Source: Symbiodinium microadriaticum (taxonomy: Eukaryota > Sar > Dinophyceae > Suessiales > Symbiodiniaceae). Taken from it: DNA of 64,000 bases. Under the pieces are notes generated by a model. It was not told the origin of the DNA. It did not search any database and worked only from the letters and a program-made list of their open reading frames with translations. The stretch covers positions 1,227,283 through 1,291,282 of the forward strand of contig LSRX01000058.1 in the NCBI GenBank assembly GCA_001939145.1, written 5' to 3'. Below are positions 32,592-44,052 of this stretch, in pieces (within the stretch, counting starts at the first letter, position 1; each line of letters starts with the position of its first letter). Both the position numbers and the translations under genes were made by a program.

Positions 32592-34380
32592 CATTACGGC
32601 GAACATTCTGCGACAGGCAATGCCAGCCTTCGGCTCCTCCTCCGTCTTCGCTGTCCATTTCGAGGCTGAGTCAAGAAAAGCGCTGAAGCTTGAAAGAGCC
32701 CGAGCCTCCAAGAGTCTAAGACAGCCGGGCCTCCCTTGGCCTCCTTTCTGTCCTTCCCCTGAACTTCACAACTTTGCGACATTTGGGGGTGGGGCTATGG
32801 GGGGGGCTGCAGCCGCCATGCACGGCCCTGTCGGTGCGTTAACTGCGCCTTGGCGGGCTCGTCTTCGCCCTCGGCCTTCTTGGCCACCCACTTCATGGCT
32901 GCCAGGCAAGGAGAGGTGATGACAAGGACACACACACAGGGGGCGTCCCTTTTTTGGCGGCGGAAACTCAAACTCTGCAGGTCTGCTACGCGACCCCGCA
33001 CAACGTGCAAAAACCACCACACCTGGGCCAGGCATGGCCCTCCGCCACACCTCAAAGTCAACAAAAAGGAGATATACAGACACACTCTCACAGGAGTATA
33101 GAAAGACTGCGCTTCCGCTAAGCGGCTGCAACCGGCCTCCAAGCTGAAGCGCACGCGCCCGGGACCGACGTGTGAAAGTTCTGACCAGCGCTGCTATGTA
33201 CTGCCTGTGTTTGTTGCTTGACTTGCGCATACACGCGGAGGTGCGGCCGACGCTGTGTGCATCCGGCTGAGACTTTGGTCCTTGGTGCTGCTGCCGGAGT
33301 GTGCCCAGAGTAAAGCTGATGAATCAGAGAACCCTTTCGAGCTCTGGAGCCAAGGAGAGCGGTGGTTGAGACGTCGTCAAGCTACTGACTAAAGACCAAA
33401 GAAGCCGATGGCGCACGTACATGTCTGCACTAAGGGAACCTTGAAGGAGCAAAAGTCCTTGCTCAGACCTGAAGACTCCGCGAAACGAACTCCTCAAACA
33501 GCTTTCGCCAGTGAATTCCAGATAAGCATCCGACACGCCCAGATTGTCTCATCCTTGGGTGGCTGCGCTGCTCGGAGGTTCAGTGGCTTCTCTTTTCGAG
33601 GTGCCGACGTTGTGCATCGCAGCGGCTTCGCTGCTTGCTATGGCACCATCAAATCGCTTTTCTCCTCTATGCGCTGCTTGCTCGCTATTGCTGGGTCCTA
33701 GACACACGGCATAAGGCTTCAGGGCTTAGGCAGGTTCTGAGCGGTGTTGCTGTGGCCTTTCGGTCTTTGGTCTGGAGCAACTGCTTCTGTGAGATCTGAG
33801 CTGAACTTGAAGTTTTTCATCGTCACCGGGTCTACTGCTCTAAAGGCATTATGGTGGCACATGCATCGCACACTGCAAACCTCTTCGGCTCGCCTTTGCT
33901 GGCGCGGAAAATCTCAATCGATGGTCACTTGCCCCGGCGAAAGCATCCGAGGCTATTCGTACACGTCTCTGGGAGGACATGTAGCCCACAGTGTTCATGC
34001 GGGTTCGCTGCACCTTGGCATCGGAGACTGTAAGGGCAAGCTGCCTTTACAGCAGTTAGTTGCAGGGCTTGGCTGCAACTTTTGTCGGCATGTCATTCTG
34101 CCGAAAGTGCTGCAGCAAGCAGTGCCATGGGCTAGGTACTTGAAGACTTGTATATGTTATAATATGACAATGATCGATCAATGACTTGGCGGAGGCACTG
34201 CTCTAAGGAGGTCTTGTACCTCTCTGAAGCGAGAAGTCTTGCATGCGTGCTTGCTTATTGTTGCCAGAGTAAGGGCCCAAAGACAGCGAATTCTTCCGAT
34301 CAGCTCGCCTCAATCGCGACGGCCTCCAAGGAGATCAGCAAAAACTGGCTGAAAGTTTCGTGAGACATGACCCAAGGGTG
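32592..34380. other. No clearly supported gene
   Basis: Unique sequence between the first duplication copy and the second exon-rich gene. Plus 33744-34184 (147 codons) and minus 32766-33230 are the longest frames; neither shows a motif. A GGGGG-rich stretch lies at 32787-32807. Confidence 0.35.
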
Positions 34381-34381
34381 C

Positions 34382-36492
34382 CTCTCCCGTGTTAGGATTG
34401 GTGATCTGCAGCGGCGTCGTCGGCTTTCGCCTGCATTTATAACGAGCTCGCGAATCAATTTAGGATGATCTCTTCAGCTATTGCTTGCTGTTGCCCAGCA
34501 GCTCCCGATGTGGTGCGGTGCACATTCTCGGTTCAAGCCATGTTATTTCCACAGAACAGGAATGCGGCTTGTAGAAGTCCATGCAGTGGCAGTGCAGACA
34601 GTTCCAAGCCGGCTAAGTTTACCGGGGGAGGCCGAATTCATGGAAAGGGTTACCGGTTACCGGTAACCATTTTGGCCTAAGTTGTGTCTTCGAAATGCGC
34701 GAAAGTCTAAAGTCCTGGCAGGGTCAAATATTCGGCCTCTGGCGCTCGTCCGTGCGATCCTCCACATCCCACCAGTGCATTAAGGCGATGGCCGTGGATC
34801 ACATTTCTTATAAACCTGCCCCATCACTGGGCGATGGCAGTTGATCACATCTCTTCAACCGGCCCCCCTGGTTAAGCGATGGCGGTTCATGACATCCCCT
34901 CCACCTCATCATGCGATGGTGGTTGATCATATCTTATGAACCTGCCCCTCACAAGACGATGGCAGTTGATCACATCCCTTCAATCCGGTCCTCGCCGGGC
35001 TCGCAAGAACACAAGAAAGGCAAGGGGGGCACATCCAACCCCTCCATGGAATGACAGGCTCGGAAAGAATTCACCTGCGTATTGCAGCACCTTCTTTCGT
35101 TCGGTGGCGCAACTGCCCCCCCCCCCCCCCCTCCCCCGCCAATGACCGGTCTGGAAGCGATTCACTTTGGTATTGCAGCACCTCCTTTCGACGACATGGT
35201 TCTTCATAGGTCGACAATGCAACAGCCGCTGAAGGTGGTGCTAACGAAAAGCTAAACCAAATACAGCAAAAGCCGTGCAACGCAAGAAGAGTTTCACGTG
35301 AGTGGTACCAGAAGAATAGCTGGAATCAATCAAAGGAGCAGAATGCAGCAAGCCATGCAGCGAACAAAAATGAATAACCAAAGACAACAGCCAGATCAAA
35401 AACAACAACAATGAAATGAACAAGCACGTGAGAACAAATGTACCTGAATGCTCACTGGTACTACCTTTGTTGCGAGGTCCCCACGGGGCAAAATTCATGC
35501 CCATGGTGTCGATCGGCTGTCCACCTGGAGCTTTTTATGAGCGTCCCTGCAATGGATCTTTCTCCTCGGTGCCCCGCTGTTTGGGTCCACAATCTGCAGG
35601 AGCCGCGGCTTTGCCGGTTGAAAGTCGGCCCTCGGAATCGCGGGGTTTGGTTGTTTTTTCTCCGACCGAGGCCCATGGCACTCGGAGCCCAGCAGCCCGC
35701 CCTCGGAGGGCGAAGTTCCCTGACCAAAACTGTGGGCGTGCCCCCAACGAACCGGTCTCCCGTCCCTGCCTGGCCCGCCTGGCCCGCGTCCTGCGCACCG
35801 TCAGCCTCTCGGCACAGCCAGGTGAAAAATCCGCAGGACCGAGCCCGCCGGCGCTTCTGAGCGTCTCGCCGGCGCTGGGGCCGAAAATGGCGCGGGCTCT
35901 CCTGTAGAGTATATATTTGCTAAAAACATGCAGGCCGCTATGAGAAAGCCTCCAGGCGAAGCTGAGTGGGTGGCCCGCTGCTTTTCCTTTGCCATCTTTG
36001 CCATCTTTACTCTTTCCTTCAAGCTCTCTACACGACTCTAAGACTCTACAATAAACTCCGAACTCACTCCGAGTCCGCGGCCGAAGCCTTTGCCCTCGGC
36101 AGGCCCGGCAGCCGCTGCATAAAAACCTACGGTGGCCTACGCTGAGCTCAGGCTGCGGCCTTGCCGGACTTGCCCCAGGAAGCTCCCTGGTTTCCGTACC
36201 TTCTGCGAGACACGCCGATAGGAAGGCAAGGCGGTGGGCAAGAGCGGATTTTCCGGGCGGGGTGCATCTGCATGAGCTGCTGCGCAAATTGCTGATGATA
36301 AGCCATCGCAGCCTCACAACGACAGGGAGACTCTGCCTGAATGGTGAGAAGCTGGCTTCGGGCTGGTAAACGACACCGGGCTCCGTGCCGCCTGTTGTGC
36401 CAGGTACCTGAGTCGAAAGGATCACGAAGGCGCTGGCCTCCCCGACAGAAGGCCCTTTGAGGCACTGGCTGTTGCTGGAGGTACTGGTTCAT
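34382..36492 (-). CDS. Pro/Gln-rich multi-exon gene, copy B (paralogue of 27592-29300)
   Basis: Minus-strand exons match copy A in order. ~36492-36235 contains MNQYLQQQPVPQ and MAYHQQFAQQLMQMHPA. ~35520-35450 gives QPIDTMGMNFAPWGPRNK followed by a GT. 34430-34382 is a 49-nt exon with KPTTPLQITNPNTGE, preceded by AG and followed by GC. The 49-nt exon has the same length and phase as in copy A but several substitutions, so this duplication is much older than the 2851-bp one lying between the two genes. Function unknown; see copy A. Confidence 0.4.
34648..34668. repeat. Perfect hairpin GGTTACCGG-TTA-CCGGTAACC
   Basis: Nine-bp arms with a 3-nt loop. It overlaps the start of a spliced-leader-like 21-mer at 34661-34681. 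Confidence 0.75.
34786..34985 (+). repeat. Approximate ~48-bp tandem repeat, about four to five copies
   Basis: GCGATGGCAGTTGATCACATC recurs with variants (GCGATGGCCGTGGATCACAT, GCGATGGCGGTTCATGACAT, GCGATGGTGGTTGATCATAT, ACGATGGCAGTTGATCACAT) at roughly 34787, 34832, 34877, 34913 and 34956. Confidence 0.8.
35118..35143 (+). repeat. C-rich homopolymer tract
   Basis: More than 15 consecutive C with one T interruption. Confidence 0.9.
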
Positions 36493-36499
36493 GGCCTCG

Positions 36500-37215
36500 C
36501 TCGCACACCGAATCCTTGCTACTCACCTCTACTCACTGCACAGGAGCCGGGCAGCATTGCTCGTCATGGCCTCAAAAGGCTTAAAAAAGAAGATGGCTTG
36601 AAGATGGCGTCTTAATAAACAAGCATAATTTTTTTCATTCTTCCCCCCCAAAAAAAAAACCTCCCTCACACGAGCGAGTGCAGAAGAGCCCAGGATTTTT
36701 TGTCTGCCCCCTAAAAAAAGTCGGCTCCCGGCGCTGAGGTAAGGGTTTGCGGCCGCAGCTGCTGGGCCAGTGGACGCCTGGGGAGCAGCTTCCAGAGACA
36801 CTTCGCCTTCTTTGTTCCTGTTGTTTTTTGTTTTTCTCGTCTCTTTTCCTAATCCCTCAGACTCTTGATCCCTCTCCTTCTCTCCTTCTCTTCCACTGGC
36901 GCTGAGGTCTCAGGCCTGAGCAGCCGGTGGCGGAGGCGGGGATGCAGTCGTCGCCTTTCCTGTTCAACATCTCGCCGAGACTTTGCGCACGATGATCCCG
37001 GATTGATGAGCCTGGTATCGCCGGCGGCACCTCCACCTTAGAAGCAGCGCACCCCGCCCTGCACCTCTCCCCCGCCCGCCTGCGAAGCTTATCACAGTCA
37101 AGGCACAGGCGACGCCAGGGCCTGGGAGCGGCTCACGCGAAGAGGAAGTCTCAAAGCAGTTCGGAGCTTCGACGCCTTTTTTGAAGGGGTTCGATGTACC
37201 CCGTGCTTATAAAAA
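36500..37215. other. No supported gene
   Basis: Contains A-runs and a polypyrimidine stretch (36815-36900) that could be intronic or 5' sequence of the minus-strand gene. No frame stands out. Confidence 0.35.
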
Positions 37216-40066
37216 GCCGCGAGAGCGGCCTCCTGGTAGAGCTGGTCGAAGCGCTCCGCGATGTCCTCCACCGTCAGCGGGGAGTCCTAGCCAGGCTCAC
37301 AGAGGCTCACGCGGCTCTCGGAGGCTCACGCGGCGCCACGGGCCCAGCGCAGCCGCCTTCTCCTGCTGGTGGCCCCAGGCAACGAAGATATCTGTGACGA
37401 CCTCTCGTTGCGAGACCCAGACGAGCAAGGATGTTGGCCGTTCGCGCCGTCCCGCCTCTCGCTTCGTCTGCTTGTCGGTGTGCCGCTTCAGCTGCACTTT
37501 GACCTAAAAAACGAGCTCTCGAGCAGCTACGGAACTGCGAGGAGCCGCTTGTTTCGGCTTCCGACGTCGCCGATGTCCATCTGGACGCGGCCCGCAGCGT
37601 TCCGGCCGAACCTGACGGTTCTGGTCACGGGCCGCATTCCGCACCCTCCCGCTCTAGCCGCCTCTGCTCAGCAAAGTTCATGATGGCCTGCACTGAGGGA
37701 AGGGTGTCATGCCTAGCTTCAGGCTTCCGACCTAGAACGCGCGACCAACATTGCCTCCCGCATGCTGGCGGACTGCATGGACACCACGGCACAGCCCATG
37801 CTGCTGTGCTTGTGCACCTTCGAAGCCCACAGGCTCACGCTACCGCTGAAAGTGATGTTGGGCAAGGCCTGGCAAATCTCGCCCTTCGTTTCGATGGGCT
37901 GTTTCGCCCCGGAGTCTGGGCTGCGCTTCACCCTTTCAATCTTGCCCTTGCCGCCCTGGCAGCACACTGTTTGCGGCCAGCCGAGAAGCTCCTTATGCAT
38001 CTGAAGGCCGCCTTCGCCATTTCGGCTTCCACCTCCGCCACGGTCTTCGGGCTGGGCCTCATGTGCTCATGTGCTCAGTGTCACATCAGATGCAACTCAA
38101 AAGCATAGACTGTGCCCAACCAGAAGGCTCGGGTGCAAACGTAGCATCGGCTTTCCTGGAAGTACGTGGCTCTATGGCATGCAGCTGATATGCAGCAATG
38201 GCCACAACCGCAAGAACGACGCATGCCTGCTTCCTTCGCCTTTGCCTTCGCCCCCTTTCGCGAAGCCTGGCACGGCGTGCTGCTCACAAGCGGGATGCAA
38301 AGACAGATCGGATGTCCGCGGCACCTTTACCTCCCTTCTTGCCTTTCGAGTCCTGCAGATTCCAGCTTCGCAACGTTGACTCTTTGAAGGCGACATCTCC
38401 AACATGCCGGAGATTTCACGTATTCGTTAATGGATTTAATGGGTTACTGGGGCCCGCTTTAAAATTGGATTTCGGGTCCGCAACCTCTATGTCCAGAAAT
38501 TCGTGTAGAATGAGTTTGCAATTCGGTCAATTTTTCTGCACGAACAGCCCCACCCTCTCCGCTTGCCCCCAGATATCCCCCCTTCAGTGGAAGGATATGG
38601 GGTGCAAGTTTGATCCCTGATGGATGATCCAAACCGATGCATCGAAATCCTAGGTGATTATGATAAGTGTAAAAGATGTGGATATATCATAGAACAAAAA
38701 CAATTAGGTTAGATAAACTAAGAAATGAAAACACAGAAAATACATAATACAAGCACGAGATGATTTTTAGAAGAATTATACACAAGAATCCCATAGTAGA
38801 TTTGCTATACCAATTCAATAAACTTATAAAAAAGAGAGCAGACATTAAACCAGATAAACGACAAAAGCAGTTAGATTTCGTAAGATACCACGGCCATAAC
38901 AATTCTAATGAAAATAATTAGAGTAATATTGAAATAATAAAACGCATAGCCAATAGCATAAAATACCCTGGATTCTTGAAAATAGCAGGAAAATAGGAAA
39001 TCGGATTCACGGGGGATGCAAATAAAGAAATGGGTAACAAAATATAACATAACAGTTGATGAAATTAGAGACTACATAAAACGTTTACGAAAATACAGTT
39101 TAAAAAGTATACAATGAAAATTATATTAACAACATGGCTTAAAGAAAGCCAAATTCGAAAACATGGCAAAACAAAGAACTCACGTAGCATTATCCCGCTT
39201 CTCAAGCGGTCAAGTGGCTCAAGTGGCGCCTTTGAATTCGCGCTTGCCGATGCGACAGGGGCACGGTGCAGTCCTCGGACTTTCCCTTTCCTTTACCCTT
39301 GCTCCTCTCGTCGCCTGGGAGGAAGCGAAGACTCTCTCCAGCACCGCAGAAGTTGCTAAGAGAGCCCGGCCGTCGTCTTTGTCTTTGAAGTCTCCTTTGC
39401 CCTGGAGTCCCGGCCGGGGTCACCGGTCCCTAGCCCCGCGCTGGCAGCAAGAAGACCCAGCCTTCTTCCCAGAGTCTTTGGACTTGCCCTTCTCCTGTCG
39501 CGTCTGCCGTGCATGAGCCCGCCGCCCGTCACTGCAATCTCCGCACCTTGCCCTTGCCCTCCTTTGCCTCTCCCTGTCACAGCAACTTCGTGACAGTATT
39601 CCCACACACGTTGCCTGTGCCTTGCTGGGCTTCGTGTCCCAGCCCTGACGCAGGAAACGTTCTCGCAGTCACATGTCGGCTCAAAGCACTTCGAGGTGGG
39701 GCTCCCACCCAGTCGTTCCAGCTCCACCAGTCGGAGTCTGAGTGAACAAGCTGCCGACCTCCTCCCTGCTCCCCACCCCCCCTTTCGCTAAGGCGTCCGC
39801 AGCTGTCGGCCGTCCAGGTCCAACCTCCGAGAGCTGGGATGCGACATGACGGGATATCGCGATATTGATGTGCGCGAGTATGGGAGGTGCGGGCAGACAG
39901 ACCAAGGCCCACACTCCAGTCCTCCTCCTCAGCTCTGGCCGACTTGCCTGCGCAAGATCCCCGAGAAGCACTCCGAGTGCCCCAGAGTCCTCTACCGCGG
40001 CCCTCTCCCCTGCCTCCCTTCCGCTTCCCCTCGCCCTTTCGATCGCCCTTGCCCTGAGTCTGTGAA
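37216..40066 (+). repeat. 2851-bp direct duplication, copy 2
   Basis: See 29741-32591. Flanks differ completely: TGCTTATAAAAA on the left and TGTCAAGCTGCGC on the right. No obvious target-site duplication and no terminal repeats were seen at the edges. Confidence 0.95.
38605..39195 (+). other. AT-rich island, copy 2
   Basis: Copy of 31130-31720 within the duplicated segment, with no frame-changing difference noticed. Confidence 0.6.
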
Positions 40067-40904
40067 TGTCAAGCTGCGCAGCCGAGCGGCAGCGAGCGGC
40101 AGCTCTCGCACCCTCGCGCCTCCTGCGGCTCCTCTTTCTTGGCCCACTTCATCCCCCGGGTGGGCCTCCGCGGCCACGGCCTGTGCCGGGGGCGACACCG
40201 TGACACCCCTCTTTCCGTATAGGTCACAGCAAAAGCCCTTGCGAGGCTCTCTGAGCCTCGCAGAGTCAAAGGGCTCTTTCTTTTTCACTCGAGTGACAAA
40301 GAGAAAGAAAGAAGCAAACACCTGCTGTTGTTGCTCTTTTGCTGGGGGCTTCTGCGGCGGCTTCGGCTTCTGGCGGCTAGACTCTTGATATTTGTGAGGA
40401 TTCGCGTTGCTATGCTCTGCAGCCGTACATGAGCTCACATGCAGCTCGGCAGCTGAAAGCCAGTGGCAACGGGACGCTCGACGATGCTACATTGCAGCAG
40501 TCTTGCTCAGGGGCTGGTTCGGCTCAAGGCTCAAGGACCGCTGTCTCCAGCGGGTTAGTTGCCCCTCTGTGCTGTGGAAAAAACATGGCAAATGCCGTGC
40601 AAAGTTGCCTACAGAGCTGAGCACCAAGGGCCCATTGAATGAAGATGTGGGCAGAGCTTCTCGAGGCTTGCTCATGTAGCATGCAACGAGAGGCCTTGGG
40701 AATCTTTCCGATCATCATGGTGAGAGGCCTGGGGTTGTCAAGCCGACGCTGCACCGAGATTTCATCTAATTTCTTGAGCTTGCTGATCCCCACATGAAGA
40801 CCCAAAGCACGAAAAGGCATACTCAACACTCAGTTGCAAGCCCATGATTTTCAAGCTCCATACGTACGGACAGTTGAATCTGCCGAACCGGTTCACCGGT
40901 CCAA

Positions 40905-41370
40905 GTGGTCTTCATGGCATCCACTCGGATACCCTCACTGTGGCCGGTAGGGACATTGTTTAGGTTACAAGTTGAAATTCACTTGGTGCGATGGCGAACG
41001 GCAAGCATGGGAAGAGTTGCAGGTGACAGGAACCCTCGGAAATGGCAAAACTCACAAATGAGGCTGACGAACTCTTGGAAAAAGCCAAGTCCAGTGCAAC
41101 GGCAAGAGCCCCGAGTACTGCCTGCTACGGGGGGGCCCCGTAGCGGACAGTGTTGAGATGTGCCAAAGGCATTTGCATCATATGAAAAAGTTCAAGGTGT
41201 CTTGGAATATTGAAGGGCTCACACAGCTCAAGGAGGCAGAAATCGTCGATGAAACGTCTCGGCTGGTGATGTATGCCGTGTGCAAGAAACCAAAAGATCT
41301 TATCTGGTGGTGCTCAGGACAACCAAGACACCGGGTGGTTACAGCGCTTTTCCATCAACCTAAAGAGCAG
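40905..41370 (+). pseudogene. Degraded coding fragment
   Basis: The plus strand at 41158-41370 reads MCQRHLHHMKKFKVSWNIEG then VMYAVCKKPKDLIWWCSGQP. Upstream pieces in other frames (WCDGERQAWEELQVTG) look coding but are broken by stops. It runs into the CA repeat. No family recognised. Confidence 0.3.
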
Positions 41371-41382
41371 AGAGAGGGGGGG

Positions 41383-41421
<39 letters not shown>

Positions 41422-41426
41422 AACAC
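41383..41426 (+). repeat. (CA)n microsatellite
   Basis: About twenty CA units, with a few interruptions at the right end. Confidence 0.95.
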
Positions 41427-41999
41427 ACACCCACACTAGAAGAAAAAGCCATCAACTCGAGGAAGATGGAAATTCTGAAGCAGCATGAGTGAAACGGAAC
41501 TGAAAACGGGTCTGGGCGGGTGGTCAGCCCGCTGGCAAAAGTACGAATCGAGAACCTCAGAGAGGCTGCGGCAGAAAGCCCGGGCCGGACATGCTTTTTG
41601 AACGCTAGCATGGTCAGCCGCGACGAACTTTGGTCCAATGGGAAGAACCCGCTGGAAGAGAGGACTCAGCACTCTGAGGCTCGCGTAGCTATCGCATCTA
41701 TCGCTTCAGAAGCTGCTGAAAGTCCGCCAGAACCTCAAAAATTCCAGGGGCAGCTCCCTCCTTCAGGCGAAAGGGTTTTATGGGCCGGACCTGGTTCCCC
41801 TTCAGCGTGTCGGAGAGCCTCGGCTCGAAGATTTCTGGGGGGATAGTGAGGGGCTACTCGAAGGCCCTCGGTTGCCCTCGAAGCGCCCGGCGCCGAAGCG
41901 GACTGCAACACTTCCGGCACGAGATCTCGGAGCTCTAGCTGCTCCTGCTCAAAACTGCTCTCCCACTCCCTGTCCGCACGTTCTTCCCCTCGCCTTGCT

Positions 42000-42504
42000 G
42001 AGCTCCCCAGCCTGCGGCGACTTGAGCCATGCCTCCGCACTTCGGGTGCTCAGGCCAGTTACTATACTCATGAGATGCCCCACAAAGGGGAACCCGCACG
42101 CCCGAGCTTCCGACGTCTCCAGCCGCCAGGAGGCAAGCCGCCAGCTTCACGGCCACGGCAGGATCCCGCAGCACCTGCCAGGTGCCCAAACATCTCAAAA
42201 GGAAGAGCCGGACTTGGTAACAAAAAAACACGGCCTCGGTGGCTGCAGCGACCTGGCGACAGGTCTGAGCATTGTCTCCGGGATCTAGCCCAAGCATCAC
42301 CGGCGAGCGTAAGAAGATCGGTGGTGTGATGAGGAGCTGCAAACGACAACATGGGGGAGGGGGGTGGTGAACCGTCACTGAGACTTTCAACGCTTCGCAT
42401 GCGCTCATGTGCTTGAAGTTTTGCATAGTTTTCCGGTACAGATCGCTAGCTGTCAGCCTGGACGAGTCCCACCTGTGGACGAAAAGTTCAGCTGTTAGTG
42501 CCAT
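42000..42504 (-). CDS. Possible exons of an unknown minus-strand gene
   Basis: LTAELFVHRWDSSRLTASDL and YRKTMQNFKHMSACEALKVS read from 42500 to 42385; further on, AAATEAVFFCYQVRLFLLRC appears. Gaps between them look intronic. The short segment encoding FVHRWDS.RL recurs at about 62540 on the same strand (FVHRWDSFRLVRSV), so a small repeated exon or repeat is involved. Confidence 0.3.
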
Positions 42505-42513
42505 CTTGTCGGC

Positions 42514-43691
42514 TTGAGTGGGCCCTTCAACAGCAGAGTGTTCGCAACCGCTACTTGTAGCACATTCGCCATCATGCGCCCTCTTGCGCCTTCATTCACC
42601 TCTGCTGCCGATGCACGGAGCAGAAGCCGTGTTGATGAAGAACTTCTGCCACCAGTTCTCCCACCACCCGGCCTAACTCTTCCTACCAGTCAATGGAAGC
42701 ATAGCAGTCTCACAACTCTGTTGGAGAGACAGCTCAGTATGTTGCAGATGGAGAGCAGCCTGCGTACTCAAGTCCAGAACACACTACAGCAACATGCCAC
42801 GCAGTCAAGCCTTCCGAGCAAGTACCTCGACAGTGTCACGTCCAGTGAACTCCACAAAGAGTTCCAGGACGGGAGTCGCAGAAGTTGCTTTCAAATCTTG
42901 TGCCAGAGAGTTGACGTCACCGAAGTCTAGCTCCAGGTTCGAGACATGAAGGAGTGGACAGCAGCTTTTCAGGAAATGCGTCATCGCAGCCCAAGAAAGA
43001 CTGCCTACCGAGCGTTTATCTGTTACCTTCGCTATGCGCGGCTAAGTTTGCCCCAGAGCACAGAGCATACTTCTCGAAGATAGAGTTGCATCCTGGTTGC
43101 ACGTTCACAAGGCCATCTTGATGTCGGAGACCAAAGTGAGCATTCAGAGACAAGCGAAGCTCTCGCAGAGCTTGGTTTCAGGACTGAAGACGCTGGCCAG
43201 ACAGGAGAAAGAGAAAGAGCGGAAGCCCAAGCAACGTGATGGATGTAAGCAAGCTCTGGCGATGGCAGTGTTGGAGTACTCGACTCTGTCAACCCAGGGC
43301 GGAGCACGCAAGGGTACACAGCATGTGGTTCCGAATACCGGTGCCTTGGCCTTCTTTGTCAAACAGTATCCTGATCTTGCCAAGAAGTGCCACATATCCA
43401 TCGGCAAGCACCGACTCGCGAGGCCGATCAGTGTCTCGCGATGCCAGTCAACAATCACAAAGCTTTCAATCTGCTAAGTCGCGGAGCAAGTCCAACAGCA
43501 GAGGCAGCAAGTCTTCACGCAGATCAAAGACATCTAGCACTCACAGCCGGAAGCCATCAAGAGAACGGAGACCATCGCAGCTGCCTCATCGAAGCGAATC
43601 CCCACATAAAGGGCGTGGACGCGGCAAAGGCAGAGGTCGTGGTCACCAGCGGAAAATGCGCAGACTCCAGCAGTTTCCAGGAAGATCTTGA
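42514..43691 (+). pseudogene. Frameshifted gag-like / SR-rich nucleic-acid-binding ORFs
   Basis: Plus strand: 42514-42930 includes a helical stretch (LLERQLSMLQMESSLRTQVQ). 43097-43477 includes a Lys-rich stretch and LAFFVKQYPDLAKKC. 43236-43691 ends in an Arg/Ser-rich tract (SRSKSNSRGSKSSRRSK) and RG repeats (GRGRGKGRGRGH). Together they resemble an RNA-binding structural ORF broken by frameshifts, directly next to the recombinase element. A host SR protein gene is an alternative. Confidence 0.35.
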
Positions 43692-43803
43692 CTAGGGTCT
43701 CCCCGGAATCCGGGAGAAGAGCCCATAGAAGGAGGTTTTTGGAAGACTGGAGCAGAGATCTAGATACAGTCATTCGGCATCGCTTGAAGCTGACGTCCAT
43801 TGT

Positions 43804-43895
43804 ACAAGGGCTCGAACTCTCGCGGTCTCTTTTCCTGCACCTGTCGGAGCGTTTCACAAGTCGAAGCCCTTTCGGCTTCAGAAACTTTCACACAG
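43804..43895 (-). repeat. Split direct repeat B2
   Basis: 92 bp, matches 43961-44052 as far as read. Contains the inverted pair CGAAGCCC / TTTCGGCTTC. Confidence 0.9.
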
Positions 43896-43919
43896 CGAGG
43901 CGTGGGAGGGTGCGGTGGG

Positions 43920-43963
43920 AGCTTGAGCGGTCGTCGCGTTCGACTCTCGCCCTTAAAGAGACA
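43920..43963 (-). repeat. Split direct repeat A2
   Basis: 44 bp, matches 51781-51824 (A1). It overlaps B1 by three bases (ACA). Confidence 0.9.
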
Positions 43964-44052
43964 AGGGCTCGAACTCTCGCGGTCTCTTTTCCTGCACCTG
44001 TCGGAGCGTTTCACAAGTCGAAGCCCTTTCGGCTTCAGAAACTTTCACACAG
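43961..44052 (-). repeat. Split direct repeat B1
   Basis: 92 bp; abuts the end of the recombinase ORF (stop at 44045). Confidence 0.9.
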
